Shown piece after piece: positions 17,497 through 25,552 of a DNA stretch of 64,000 nt. The stretch covers positions 1,240,001-1,304,000 of the forward strand of contig NZ_FNKI01000002.1 in NCBI RefSeq assembly GCF_900102925.1. Direction: 5' to 3'. A model generated the notes under the pieces. The model was not told the origin of the DNA and did no database searches. It saw nothing but the letters and a program-made list of their open reading frames with translations. The position numbers were made by a program, and so were the translations under genes. Each line of letters begins with the position of its first letter. Position 1 is the first letter of the stretch. Origin of the DNA: Flagellimonas zhangzhouensis. GTDB taxonomy: Bacteria; Bacteroidota; Bacteroidia; Flavobacteriales; Flavobacteriaceae.

Positions 17497-17625
17497 ATGA
17501 ACACTAAAAAAGTATTTTTTGGAGTATTGGCTGTTGCTTTCTTAGCGATGACTGCAGTTTCAACTGCTTCTATTGACAAAGATCAAACAGTTAGTATTGA
17601 AAAGTCGAAAATTAGAAAACTGTAA
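17497..17625 (+). CDS. Small exported peptide, 42 residues
   Basis: An ATG followed by 42 codons encodes a peptide with a clean signal sequence: NTKK, a hydrophobic core VFFGVLAVAFLAMTAV and a likely cleavage near STAS. That leaves about 17 charged residues ending SIEKSKIRKL. It has a -7 element upstream and a strong terminator 23 nt downstream, so it is a complete monocistronic unit and not an ORF artefact. Function is unknown. The mature part is too short for an enzyme; a structural, signalling or stress role is possible. It lies after tsaE and before an unrelated membrane protein. Confidence 0.75.
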   Translation: MNTKKVFFGVLAVAFLAMTAVSTASIDKDQTVSIEKSKIRKL

Positions 17626-17648
17626 TTTTCAAACTTTTAGAAATTAAG

Positions 17649-17681
17649 ATGGCTCTATTTTTTAATAGGGCCATTTTTTTT
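17649..17681 (+). terminator. Rho-independent terminator after small peptide gene
   Basis: An 11-bp stem with one G-U pair (17649-17659 with 17664-17674), a TTTT loop and a run of eight Ts. It lies 23 nt after the 42-residue peptide stop. Confidence 0.92.
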
Positions 17682-17715
17682 GCAATAAAATGGGATTTTT
17701 TATGTTATCACATTG

Positions 17716-18258
17716 ATGAGTGACAAAAAGAGCATAAAAAAGAAACTGATCTTGGAAGGTCTGTTCGCCTTCCTTATTGTGTTAATCCCTATTTTGTTCT
17801 ATTGGTACAAGTATATTCCGATAGGGTCGCAAACCTATACCTTTTTGGGAATTGAGTTTGGTACCAATGGTTTTGATGATGTAAGTGAGTCTTTCTACTA
17901 TTACTTTAGTAAAATAGTGCCTTTGTTGGCATTGGTGATATGGTTTATAACCAGTAAGGATTGGTGGTACTACGCAATCCTCATACCTATTTCCATGTAC
18001 AGTTTCCAATTGTTTTCGGTATTGACTTTCCGATCGGGTATTGTAGATGAAAACGAAGTGATGTACGTCATCGTGGTTACCATGGTTGTCGTGCCTATCG
18101 TTTACTTTATTAGGGTGAAATTGGTAGACAAACATGTGCATGGTATCGATCTGGATGCCATGGATGCAGAACTTCAAATTTTAAAGGAGAAAGAAGAGCT
18201 TCGAAAAGAACGCCAGAAATTGGAACAGCGTCAAAAAACCGTCTCAAAAAAAATGTAA
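17716..18258 (+). CDS. Integral membrane protein of unknown function
   Basis: A 180-residue protein with about four predicted membrane helices (around residues 12-29, 63-79, 85-100 and 118-134) and a C-terminal cytoplasmic coiled coil rich in E/K/R (about 150-175, EKEELRKERQKLEQRQ). The ATG at 17716 is preferred over a TTG one codon upstream. It lies downstream of a terminator and 41 nt before alanine dehydrogenase. No family was recognised. Confidence 0.7.
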   Translation: MSDKKSIKKKLILEGLFAFLIVLIPILFYWYKYIPIGSQTYTFLGIEFGTNGFDDVSESFYYYFSKIVPLLALVIWFITSKDWWYYAILIPISMYSFQLFSVLTFRSGIVDENEVMYVIVVTMVVVPIVYFIRVKLVDKHVHGIDLDAMDAELQILKEKEELRKERQKLEQRQKTVSKKM

Positions 18259-18299
18259 ATTTGTCCAATCGCCTTTAGGCATGGATACATTTTTCATTT

Positions 18300-19499
18300 A
18301 TGAACCAACCCTCCTCCCCATTTAGCAAGCAACAATTACTACCACAAGAAGAAATGCTAGAGGTAGTAAAACAAAAAGGGGAACTTATAATAGGAATTCC
18401 CAAAGAAAACCAGTACCAAGAAAAAAGAGTCTGCCTTACACCAGATGCGGTAAATGCCATTACAGCAAACGGACATCGTGTATTGGTGGAATCTGGCGCT
18501 GGCGAAGGAGCTAATTTTTCGGATATTGATTATACCAATGCAGGAGCTGAAATTACCCGCGATACCAAGAAAGTATTTTCCTGCCCCATAATATTAAAAG
18601 TAGAACCGCCTACCCTTTCCGAAATTGATTTGTTGAATCCTCAAACGATTGTGATTTCTGCACTTCAGATTAAAACGCAGAAAAAGGAGTATTTTGAGAT
18701 CATGGCAAAAAAGCGCTTGACCGCCATTGCCTTTGAATACATTCGAGATGAAGATGGAAATTACCCTGCGGTTCGTTCTTTAAGTGAAATAGCTGGAACT
18801 TCCTCCATTTTGATTGCGGCAGAAATTATGGCAAATACCAATAATGGAAACGGCTTAATGTTCGGAAATATCAGTGGCGTACCACCAGTGGAAGTCGTGA
18901 TTATCGGAGCTGGAACTGTTGGTGAATTTGCAGCACGTTCCGCTATTGGATTGGGAGCCAACGTTAAAGTGTTCGATAATTCCATAAGTAAGTTACGTAC
19001 ATTACAGACCAACTTAAATAGAACGCTTTACACATCGACTATACAACCTAAGAACTTGATAAAATCCCTAAAACGATGTGATGTGGCTATTGGTGCCACC
19101 CGCGGAAAGGACCGCTCCCCTGTTGTGGTGAGTAGTTCAATGGTGGAAAACATGAAAAAAGGTTCGGTGGTTATCGATGTGAGCATTGATATGGGAGGTT
19201 GCTTTGAAACCTCGGAAATTACTACGCATACAAAACCTACTTTTGAAAAGTTTGGAGTGGTACACTACGGAGTACCCAATATTCCATCGCGTTATCCAAA
19301 GACCTCTTCTATTTCTATAAGTAATATCTTTACACCCTATTTACTGAAAATTGGTGAAGATGGTGGTTTGGAACACTCCCTAAGATTCGATAAAGGTTTA
19401 CGAAACGGGTTGTACATGTACCACGGCATTTTGACCAATAAATCGGTGGGAGATTGGTTTGGATTGAGCTACAACGACATTAACTTTCTTATTTTTTAA
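18300..19499 (+). CDS. ald: Alanine dehydrogenase
   Basis: Catalyses reversible NAD-dependent oxidative deamination of L-alanine to pyruvate and ammonia. The 399-residue protein shows the catalytic N-terminal region IGIPKENQYQEKRVCLTP with its Arg/Lys, and the Rossmann motif VVIIGAGTVGEFAARSA at about residue 200. The first 25 residues (MNQPSSPFSKQQLLPQEEM) are longer than in the Bacillus enzyme, as is common in Bacteroidota. The following small gene starts 6 nt downstream and is probably cotranscribed. Confidence 0.94.
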   Translation: MNQPSSPFSKQQLLPQEEMLEVVKQKGELIIGIPKENQYQEKRVCLTPDAVNAITANGHRVLVESGAGEGANFSDIDYTNAGAEITRDTKKVFSCPIILKVEPPTLSEIDLLNPQTIVISALQIKTQKKEYFEIMAKKRLTAIAFEYIRDEDGNYPAVRSLSEIAGTSSILIAAEIMANTNNGNGLMFGNISGVPPVEVVIIGAGTVGEFAARSAIGLGANVKVFDNSISKLRTLQTNLNRTLYTSTIQPKNLIKSLKRCDVAIGATRGKDRSPVVVSSSMVENMKKGSVVIDVSIDMGGCFETSEITTHTKPTFEKFGVVHYGVPNIPSRYPKTSSISISNIFTPYLLKIGEDGGLEHSLRFDKGLRNGLYMYHGILTNKSVGDWFGLSYNDINFLIF

Positions 19500-19505
19500 T
19501 ACTGC

Positions 19506-19862
19506 ATGGCATTTTTAAGGCGTTTGGGATGGTACTTGGTTGGACTATCCATTGGATTGATTTTTTTAGTGTTCTTTTTAAAGAAAAAATCAGGGGAAGA
19601 GGGAATTGAATTCTGCTATTTGCCCAATTGTAGGGTGTTGAAGGACATGCGCTCCAAAACCTTGACTTTTGATGAAAACCTGCCAGAACAATATAAAGAC
19701 ACCTTATTGATCAAAGCTTTTTTAACCGATGGTGATGTGGATTTCGGAAATAGCGATACCAAATCAGAACCTTGCAAAACCTATTTGATCGAAAATGAGG
19801 GTAAGGTGTTAAAGGCGCAGAGTTGTGCGGAGAAAATTGTGATTCAAGAAATCAACAATTAA
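19506..19862 (+). CDS. Small membrane-anchored protein
   Basis: A 118-residue protein with one N-terminal membrane helix (about 9-26, WYLVGLSIGLIFLVFF) and a presumably exported C-terminal domain with three Cys (CYLPNCRVLKDMR, SEPCKTY, AQSCAEK). It resembles the short DUF4258-like proteins often found after ald in flavobacteria, but that assignment is from memory and uncertain. It is 6 nt after ald and converges with proline dehydrogenase 2 nt from its stop. Confidence 0.75.
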   Translation: MAFLRRLGWYLVGLSIGLIFLVFFLKKKSGEEGIEFCYLPNCRVLKDMRSKTLTFDENLPEQYKDTLLIKAFLTDGDVDFGNSDTKSEPCKTYLIENEGKVLKAQSCAEKIVIQEINN

Positions 19863-19864
19863 CA

Positions 19865-21037
19865 TTAATCCTCCAGCTTCCTACGTTTTCGCTCTTTTTG
19901 GAGAAGGCCCAATTCCCTTGAAGTTTGCCCTGCTACAGAGGTATTTTCTTCTGCACGTCTAATTAAATAAGGCATTACATCACGAACAGGACCATAAGGC
20001 ACATATTTAACCACATTAAAGCCATTTGCCGCCAAATTGTAGGTGATATGGTCACTCATCCCAAACAGTTGACCAAACCAGACTCTCGGGTCATTGGGTT
20101 CAAGCTTGTTTTGCTCCATTAAACTGATCAGTTTATGGCTACTCTGCTCATTATGAGTACCTGCAAAAATACCAAACTGGTCCAGATGATTCATCATATA
20201 TTCAATGGCAGCATCAAAATTTTCGTCGGTTTCTTGTTTGGATTTACAAATAGGACTTTTGTACTCCTTCTCAATGGCTCGTTCATTTTCTTTCTCCATA
20301 TAGGCGCCACGAACCACTTTCGCACCAATTTTAAAACCTTCTTTAGAACCTTTTTCAAATAACGCTTTTATGTAATCCAATCGGTCCCAACGATACATTT
20401 GAAAGGTGTTGAAAACTATAGCCTTTTCTTTGTTGTATTTCTGCATCATTTGCAACACCAAATCATCGGCTGCCTTCTGCATCCAGCTTTCTTCAGCATC
20501 AATCAACAAGCAAACATCTAAATCATGTGCTTTTTTGCACACTTTGTCAAATCGTCCTACAATTCTATCCCAGGCAGCTTCTTCATCCGAAGTCAAGTCT
20601 AGACCTGCACTCATCTTTTCGAACAGCTTAAAACGACCAAAACCAGTAGGTTTAAATACCGCAAATGGCATGGCATCTTTCTCCTTTACAAAATCAAGGA
20701 TTTCCAAGGTTTTTTCAAGTGCAAAATCAAATTGATTGTCCACTTCCTTTCCCTCAGCGGAATAATCCAAAATAGAGCACACCCCTTTTTCAAACATTTT
20801 ATCGATAATGGGTAGGCAGTCTTTTTCACTAACACCACCACAAAAATGGTCAAACACCGTGGCCCTAATAAGTCCTTCAACAGGAAGATGCGCCTTGATG
20901 GCGAAATTGGTCACCGCAGTCCCGATACGAACCAAGGGTTCGTTGGCAATCATTTTAAAAAGAAAGTAAGCTCTTTCCAACTCTGAGTCGGATTTAAGCT
21001 CAAAAGCTATTGCAGTATTCTCAAAATTAGGTTGCAT
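19865..21037 (-). CDS. Proline dehydrogenase
   Basis: A stand-alone FAD-dependent PRODH that oxidises proline to pyrroline-5-carboxylate. The 390-residue TIM-barrel shows the family landmarks FAVFKPTGFGRFKLFEK, LLIDAEESWMQ, FNTFQMYRWD, GAKVVRGAYMEKENERA and the C-terminal substrate-binding arginine motif YLIRRAEENTS. Aldehyde dehydrogenase (P5C dehydrogenase) is not adjacent. It has its own -7 element (21060-21067) and diverges from aroB. Confidence 0.93.
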   Translation of the reverse strand: MQPNFENTAIAFELKSDSELERAYFLFKMIANEPLVRIGTAVTNFAIKAHLPVEGLIRATVFDHFCGGVSEKDCLPIIDKMFEKGVCSILDYSAEGKEVDNQFDFALEKTLEILDFVKEKDAMPFAVFKPTGFGRFKLFEKMSAGLDLTSDEEAAWDRIVGRFDKVCKKAHDLDVCLLIDAEESWMQKAADDLVLQMMQKYNKEKAIVFNTFQMYRWDRLDYIKALFEKGSKEGFKIGAKVVRGAYMEKENERAIEKEYKSPICKSKQETDENFDAAIEYMMNHLDQFGIFAGTHNEQSSHKLISLMEQNKLEPNDPRVWFGQLFGMSDHITYNLAANGFNVVKYVPYGPVRDVMPYLIRRAEENTSVAGQTSRELGLLQKERKRRKLED

Positions 21038-21059
21038 TCTTGGTAATCCTTTAAAGAAC

Positions 21060-21067
21060 CAAATATA
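21060..21067 (-). promoter_or_regulatory. Putative proline dehydrogenase -7 element
   Basis: The minus strand reads TATATTTG (TAnnTTTG), 22 nt upstream of the proline dehydrogenase ATG, in the 91-nt divergent spacer shared with aroB. Confidence 0.5.
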
Positions 21068-21128
21068 AGTACGGAAATTAGAATGATATCTATTAAAATA
21101 GTCTTTATTTAGCAGGGTAATTCAAATT

Positions 21129-22184
21129 ATGGAATCGGTTAAATCACAGTCGTACGAAGTCTTTTTAAATGAGTTGGGAGAAGCTGCACTGAATCAGCAT
21201 GTTGCTAAACATGGATATTCCAAAATATTTGTTTTGGTGGACGAAAACACCAGAAAATTTTGTTTGCCGCAGTTTCAAAAAATGTTCGAACATTCCATCG
21301 ATGATATTTTTGAAATAGCATCTGGAGAAGAGAACAAGCACATCCAAACCTGCTTAAAAGTTTGGGAATTCCTATCCAATGAAGATGGAGACCGAAAAAG
21401 CTTATTGATCAATCTTGGCGGTGGTGTGCTTACCGATTTAGGTGGATTTGTGGCCTCTACATTTAAAAGAGGTATCCATTTCATAAATATTCCCACTACC
21501 CTACTCTCAATGGTCGATGCGTCTATTGGAGGTAAAACAGGTGTTGACTTAGGTGCCTTGAAAAACCAAATCGGTGTCATCAACCAACCCCAAATGGTAC
21601 TGGTTTTTCCTGAATTTTTAGAAACCTTGGAACCAAGACAGGTAACCAGTGGCTTTGCTGAAATGCTAAAGCATGGACTGATTAAAGAGCAGGAGTATTG
21701 GGAACAGTTAAAGACCAAAGAAGATTTTAAAGATGCGTCGAGCATTCAAAAATCTATTGCAATCAAGAATGATGTAGTTACACAGGATCCTACGGAAAAA
21801 GGCATTCGCAAGATTTTAAATTACGGTCACACTTTGGGTCATGCTATTGAATCCTATTGTTTAGAGAATTATGACAAGAGGACATTACTTCATGGTGAGG
21901 CCATTGCCATTGGAATGATTTTGGAGGGTTATCTTTCGCATGAATTAACAGGATTGTCCAAATTGGCTTTGGATGATATCAAGCAAACCTTCTTAAAGCA
22001 TTTTGAAAAAGTTGAATTTGATGAGAATGATATTGATTCCATTTTAAAACTGCTGAAGTACGATAAGAAAAACTCCCACGGGGATATCAATTTTGTGCTG
22101 TTGCAATCCATCGGAATTGCTGTAACAGATATTAAAGTGCCTGAAAATCTGTTTGAAAAAGCATTTGCTTACTACAAAGAATAG
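21129..22184 (+). CDS. aroB: 3-dehydroquinate synthase
   Basis: AroB converts DAHP to 3-dehydroquinate, the second step of the shikimate pathway, using NAD and a divalent metal. The 351-residue protein shows the NAD-binding motif NLGGGVLTDLGGFVAST, the substrate region IPTTLLSMVDASIGGKTGVD, the AEMLKHGLI segment and the metal-binding LNYGHTLGHAIE (His pair) plus LLHGEAIAIGM. It diverges from proline dehydrogenase. No other shikimate genes are near. Confidence 0.96.
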   Translation: MESVKSQSYEVFLNELGEAALNQHVAKHGYSKIFVLVDENTRKFCLPQFQKMFEHSIDDIFEIASGEENKHIQTCLKVWEFLSNEDGDRKSLLINLGGGVLTDLGGFVASTFKRGIHFINIPTTLLSMVDASIGGKTGVDLGALKNQIGVINQPQMVLVFPEFLETLEPRQVTSGFAEMLKHGLIKEQEYWEQLKTKEDFKDASSIQKSIAIKNDVVTQDPTEKGIRKILNYGHTLGHAIESYCLENYDKRTLLHGEAIAIGMILEGYLSHELTGLSKLALDDIKQTFLKHFEKVEFDENDIDSILKLLKYDKKNSHGDINFVLLQSIGIAVTDIKVPENLFEKAFAYYKE

Positions 22185-22278
22185 GTGATTCACCTACTAC
22201 TTTTTTCCATTTACAACTCTTTATAAGGAGCAATTAAAAAATAATCTAGCTTAGGAATGCAATTAATAACTAACCATT

Positions 22279-22608
22279 ATGAAACGCATTCTCATAGACT
22301 ACAAAAAATTGGACCACAAGGCTGCTTCCAAATTAATCGACTCATATCCTGATGGTTATGGGGATGATGACATCATTACTTTTAAAAAACCAAATGGAGA
22401 AATCATCGAGGCCGTAGAGGTACATACCGATGATACGGTCTACTTGGTTAAAATCAGCAAGAGTCTTTCCAACTTTATTGCCAATTTCGAAGAAATTATT
22501 GAAAAGGAATTGGAAAAAGACATGGTTCCTGAAGCCGCTGTAGATTTTGACACAGCATCTTTTGAAGAAAACGATTTGGAAACAGAAAGTATGGACAGCG
22601 AATATTAA
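22279..22608 (+). CDS. Conserved acidic small protein of unknown function
   Basis: A 109-residue soluble protein with no signal or membrane segment. The N-terminal half is mixed (MKRILIDYKKLDHKAASKLIDSYP then GDDDIITFKKPNGE) and the C-terminal 30 residues are strongly acidic (EENDLETESMDSEY). I recognise it only as a recurring flavobacterial hypothetical protein. It follows aroB by 94 nt and converges with the DinB gene 4 nt away. Confidence 0.8.
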   Translation: MKRILIDYKKLDHKAASKLIDSYPDGYGDDDIITFKKPNGEIIEAVEVHTDDTVYLVKISKSLSNFIANFEEIIEKELEKDMVPEAAVDFDTASFEENDLETESMDSEY

Positions 22609-22612
22609 TCGA

Positions 22613-23137
22613 CTATTCCATTTTTAAATATCGCTCTTTTATTATGCGAGCGTGGTGGGCTTGGTGCCCGCTGATGATAAACCCCAATGCACGAACACTC
22701 ATTCGAGAACCGCTGGCAATACCTATGCGAAGCAGTGCCTCATCATCCAATGAGTCAAACAATGATAAAGTTGATTCTCGAACAACTTTGTATTCATTTT
22801 GCAAACTTTCCAAGTTTCTTGTCGAGGCATTGGAATTTGGAACATAAAGGTCTTGGTCAAAACCTGGTAAATCGGTTTTGTCGTTTCTAGCAAAACGAAG
22901 TGCACGATACTGAAAAACCCTTTCGGTGTCAATAACGTGCACTATCGCTTCTGCTAATGTCCATTTGCCTTCGGCGTATGCGAATCCTAATTTATTTTCT
23001 GGAATTTGGTTTAATAGGGACAAAAAATCTTCTTTGCCCATTTTTAAGCCCGACAATAACTCAACATCACCTAAAGCAAGAATATAGGTATGATAAAAAT
23101 TATTGTATTCAGAAGTTGGGAGTTCTGAACGCAACAT
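22613..23137 (-). CDS. DinB-family (YfiT-like) four-helix protein
   Basis: A 174-residue DinB-superfamily protein, a metal-binding four-helix bundle often used in bacillithiol or thiol-transfer chemistry. The expected three His ligands are visible: one in AIVHVIDTERVFQYRAL and two in ISGHQAHHARIIKERY at the C-terminus. The actual reaction is unknown. It lies 18 nt downstream of the Lrp-type regulator gene in the same orientation and may be cotranscribed with it. Confidence 0.85.
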   Translation of the reverse strand: MLRSELPTSEYNNFYHTYILALGDVELLSGLKMGKEDFLSLLNQIPENKLGFAYAEGKWTLAEAIVHVIDTERVFQYRALRFARNDKTDLPGFDQDLYVPNSNASTRNLESLQNEYKVVRESTLSLFDSLDDEALLRIGIASGSRMSVRALGFIISGHQAHHARIIKERYLKME

Positions 23138-23155
23138 AACAAACGGATATAAAAT

Positions 23156-23635
23156 CTATAGTTCGTTGAAAATAGTGTGCATCAAACGTTTTTTATCGTT
23201 GATGCTCTCTTCCAATGAAATCATGGTTTCTGTTCTGCTGATACCGTCGATATCATCGATTTTAAAGATGATGTTTTTGGCATGTGTTGTATCCCTTGCT
23301 CTTATTTTACAGAAAATATTGAATTTTCCAGTTGTAATATGCGCAACGGTTACGTAAGGTATCTGGCTAAGTCTTTCCAAAACAAATTTTGTTTGGTGGG
23401 TCTTTTCCAAGAAAATACCAACATAAGCAATAAAAGAATATCCTAATTTAACATAGTCCAAGGTTAAAGAAGAACCTTTGATGATTCCTGATTCTTCCAT
23501 TTTTTTAACCCTAACATGCACCGTACCTGCAGATATCAGCAACTTCTTGGCGATATCTGTAAAAGGGGTACGAGTGTTATCGATTAGCATATCTAAGATC
23601 TGGTGGTCGATTTCGTCTAGCTTAACTTTGGTCAT
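23156..23635 (-). CDS. Lrp/AsnC-family transcriptional regulator
   Basis: A 159-residue feast/famine regulator. The N-terminal HTH (about 1-60: KLDEIDHQILDMLIDNTRTPFTDIAKKLLISAGTVHVRVKKM in parts) is followed by a RAM/ligand-binding domain (about 70-150) with the segment GKFNIFCKIRARD. Such proteins bind amino acids and form octamers. The gene has a perfect 19-bp palindrome overlapping its own -7 element, which fits autoregulation. Alanine and proline dehydrogenase genes lie a few kb away, but the palindrome was not found upstream of either. Confidence 0.93.
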   Translation of the reverse strand: MTKVKLDEIDHQILDMLIDNTRTPFTDIAKKLLISAGTVHVRVKKMEESGIIKGSSLTLDYVKLGYSFIAYVGIFLEKTHQTKFVLERLSQIPYVTVAHITTGKFNIFCKIRARDTTHAKNIIFKIDDIDGISRTETMISLEESINDKKRLMHTIFNEL

Positions 23636-23641
23636 TATATT

Positions 23642-23660
23642 TAATTTTGCAGCAAAATTA
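23642..23660. promoter_or_regulatory. 19-bp operator palindrome over the Lrp-type gene promoter
   Basis: TAATTTTGCAGCAAAATTA is a perfect palindrome around a single central base. On the minus strand it contains the -7 element TAATTTTG (23653-23660). It lies 6 nt from the regulator start codon. Lrp/AsnC family sites commonly have TTTTGC/GCAAAA arms, so autorepression is the natural reading. Confidence 0.75.
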
Positions 23661-23734
23661 GTTGAAAATAGAAATTTACGTAATAAAAATGGTTCTTTTT
23701 TACATAAAATACAAGAACTCCCTAAAAATGATTG

Positions 23735-24841
23735 TTACACATCGAAATTTTGGAGCAATTCTAGAACCTTTTTATCCTTGGAACTAAATCCAAAATCCTT
23801 GGAATCAATACATTCTATTAATTTGTGACCAAAATAGCCTTCCAAGGTGCCTTTTTCCGCTATTTCGGGTATAAATTCGATTTTATCGTCAATAAGCACT
23901 TCCTTAAACCGAATTCCGACCTTCACCCCTTCTTTAAACTTAGGATTCACCTTGTTTGCATGCCAAACAACAACATCAAAAAAGAGCTTTCGATTTTCAG
24001 GAATTTTAAAATAATCGTTGGTGCTGAACTCATTCACTTGGTTATCCGCAATGGTTTGTAATCCCTTTATTAAAGCATGAAAAATATATTCCCTGGTTTT
24101 TTCGCGCTCGTAATCTTCAGCATAATGCCCTGCTTCAAATAAAATGGTTGGTGTTCCTGTAGTTTGAAAACTGTCGCCTGTACAGTTTTCATTAAAACCA
24201 TCATCGTAGCGGCCAACTTGCCCTGGAATGAGTTCTTGTAAATCATAATTCATGGCCACGATCAATTTCATAGCCGCTTCCCGAGTGGGGGTTATATCTC
24301 TTTCTACATTGCTTGAAGGTGACAAAAAGGAAACGGTTGCAGGTTTTTGTGTGTTCCCTGCACTAAATAAAGTTCTTTGATCGTGAAGATTAAAACAATA
24401 CTGCGGATGAATCTTCTTGAATAACTTTCGTAGCGCCTGACTCTCGGGCTGCGTTCTGTCTTTTGCATCTCGATTTAAATCAACTTCATTGTGATTTATT
24501 CTTGTGTAGACTTCTGCCCCATCTGGATTTAATATTGGCACCACAGTTATGGAGCATTTGCTTAAAATGTGTTTGGCCAATACATCTTCGGATTGCAAAA
24601 AATGAATCATATCACAAACAGCCTTTGTTGTCGTAGATTCATTACCGTGCATTTGCGACCACATCAACACCTTAAATTTTCCATGACCAAATTGGAATGC
24701 AGGAATATTTTCACCCTTTACAGACTTACCTATATATATAGCTTCTGATCGGATTTTAGAAAAAAAATGATTTTGTAATTGTGCTAGGGTAACATAACGC
24801 CCCTTTATTGAATCCTCTTTAAACAAGGAATAATTAACCAT
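23735..24841 (-). CDS. M14-family zinc carboxypeptidase
   Basis: A 368-residue M14 metallopeptidase. The zinc ligands are seen in MWSQMHGNESTTTKA (HxxE) and in FNLHDQRT (His), and the substrate-binding segment is VDLNRDAKDR with its Asn-Arg. The C-terminal extension (about 250-368) is not part of the catalytic fold. No signal peptide is seen, so it is probably cytoplasmic and may trim peptides or peptidoglycan fragments. The ATG at 24841 (MVNYSLFKED) was chosen because the -7 element lies at 24862-24869. Its promoter is covered by TTACAnnTGTAA palindromes shared with the XRE gene. Confidence 0.88.
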   Translation of the reverse strand: MVNYSLFKEDSIKGRYVTLAQLQNHFFSKIRSEAIYIGKSVKGENIPAFQFGHGKFKVLMWSQMHGNESTTTKAVCDMIHFLQSEDVLAKHILSKCSITVVPILNPDGAEVYTRINHNEVDLNRDAKDRTQPESQALRKLFKKIHPQYCFNLHDQRTLFSAGNTQKPATVSFLSPSSNVERDITPTREAAMKLIVAMNYDLQELIPGQVGRYDDGFNENCTGDSFQTTGTPTILFEAGHYAEDYEREKTREYIFHALIKGLQTIADNQVNEFSTNDYFKIPENRKLFFDVVVWHANKVNPKFKEGVKVGIRFKEVLIDDKIEFIPEIAEKGTLEGYFGHKLIECIDSKDFGFSSKDKKVLELLQNFDV

Positions 24842-24858
24842 CGAATAGTTTTTAAGAT

Positions 24859-24894
24859 TTACAAAAGTAATCAAGCAAAAGTTTACAAATGTAA
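24859..24894 (-). promoter_or_regulatory. M14 peptidase promoter within two operator palindromes
   Basis: On the minus strand the -7 element TACTTTTG is at 24862-24869 and a TTTG/TTG at 24886-24889, 16 nt upstream. The first lies inside a one-mismatch palindrome TTACAAAAGTAA (24859-24870), the second inside the perfect palindrome TTACAAATGTAA (24883-24894). A repressor on these sites would block both promoter boxes. Confidence 0.7.
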
Positions 24895-25115
24895 CAGGTA
24901 TTCATTTACTATTGTTTACAGTTGTACGCTGTATCACATTAAAATATTTGTGATTTGTTACAATTGTAATCGTTTAAAATTTATTTTATCTTTAAATACT
25001 GTATTTCAATATATTATTAGCTTTTATATTATCTATTACTTTAAAATATTAGTACTACTCCTCTTGAATATTCTTGTTACATCAAACTTTAAAACTATAT
25101 TTACATCTATAAATT

Positions 25116-25123
25116 TACATTTG
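25116..25123 (+). promoter_or_regulatory. Putative XRE gene -7 element inside operator
   Basis: TACATTTG (TAnnTTTG) lies inside the perfect palindrome 25115-25126 and ends five bases before the XRE ATG at 25129, predicting a leaderless and autoregulated mRNA. Confidence 0.65.
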
Positions 25124-25128
25124 TAAAT

Positions 25129-25521
25129 ATGGATATTATTGATAGGGTTAAACAAGTGATTGAACACTATGGCATATCGGTTTCCGCCTTTGCGGATGAG
25201 ATTGGTGTACAGCGTTCGAGCATGTCTCATTTATTAAATGGACGAAATAAACCCAGCTTGGATTTTGTAATGAAACTGGTAGACTCCTATCCTGAAGTAA
25301 ATTTATATTGGCTGTTAAAAGGTGAGGGGGAGTTTTTAGTCAGTGAAACACCTGCGCAAACATCTTTAAATGCTCCTATTCAATTTCCCGATGCATCCTT
25401 GGAGTTGGAGAAAAAGATTCCCGAAACTAAACCTACTCCCAAAAATATTCCAGAACTCGTTAAAATCGTTTGGTTTTATTCGGATGGTACTTTTAAGGCA
25501 TTCATTCCTGAAAACGATTGA
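25129..25521 (+). CDS. XRE-family helix-turn-helix regulator
   Basis: A 130-residue regulator. The N-terminal HTH_3 domain (about 1-65) reads DRVKQVIEHYGISVSAFADEIG then VQRSSMSHLLNGRNKPSLDFV, with the recognition helix at about 26-38. A linker and a short C-terminal segment (PELVKIVWFYSDGTFKAFIPE, about 103-128) follow; the latter could mediate dimerisation. The ATG is five bases after a -7 element embedded in a TTACATTTGTAA palindrome, so it probably represses itself and the divergent M14 peptidase gene. A lipoprotein and TerC follow on the same strand. Confidence 0.9.
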   Translation: MDIIDRVKQVIEHYGISVSAFADEIGVQRSSMSHLLNGRNKPSLDFVMKLVDSYPEVNLYWLLKGEGEFLVSETPAQTSLNAPIQFPDASLELEKKIPETKPTPKNIPELVKIVWFYSDGTFKAFIPEND

Positions 25522-25552
25522 ACCTTTCGTGTTCTTTCCGTTACTTTGTAAC

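Larger units (their letters stand above)
24859..25126. promoter_or_regulatory. Array of six TTACAnnTGTAA-type operators
   Basis: Six copies of the palindrome TTACAnnTGTAA lie in the 287-bp spacer between the M14 peptidase and XRE genes: 24859-24870 (one mismatch), 24883-24894 (perfect), 24916-24927 (one mismatch), 24958-24969 (perfect), 25101-25112 (one mismatch) and 25115-25126 (perfect). The spacer is otherwise very AT-rich and holds no gene. The adjacent XRE protein is the obvious candidate binder. Confidence 0.8.
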
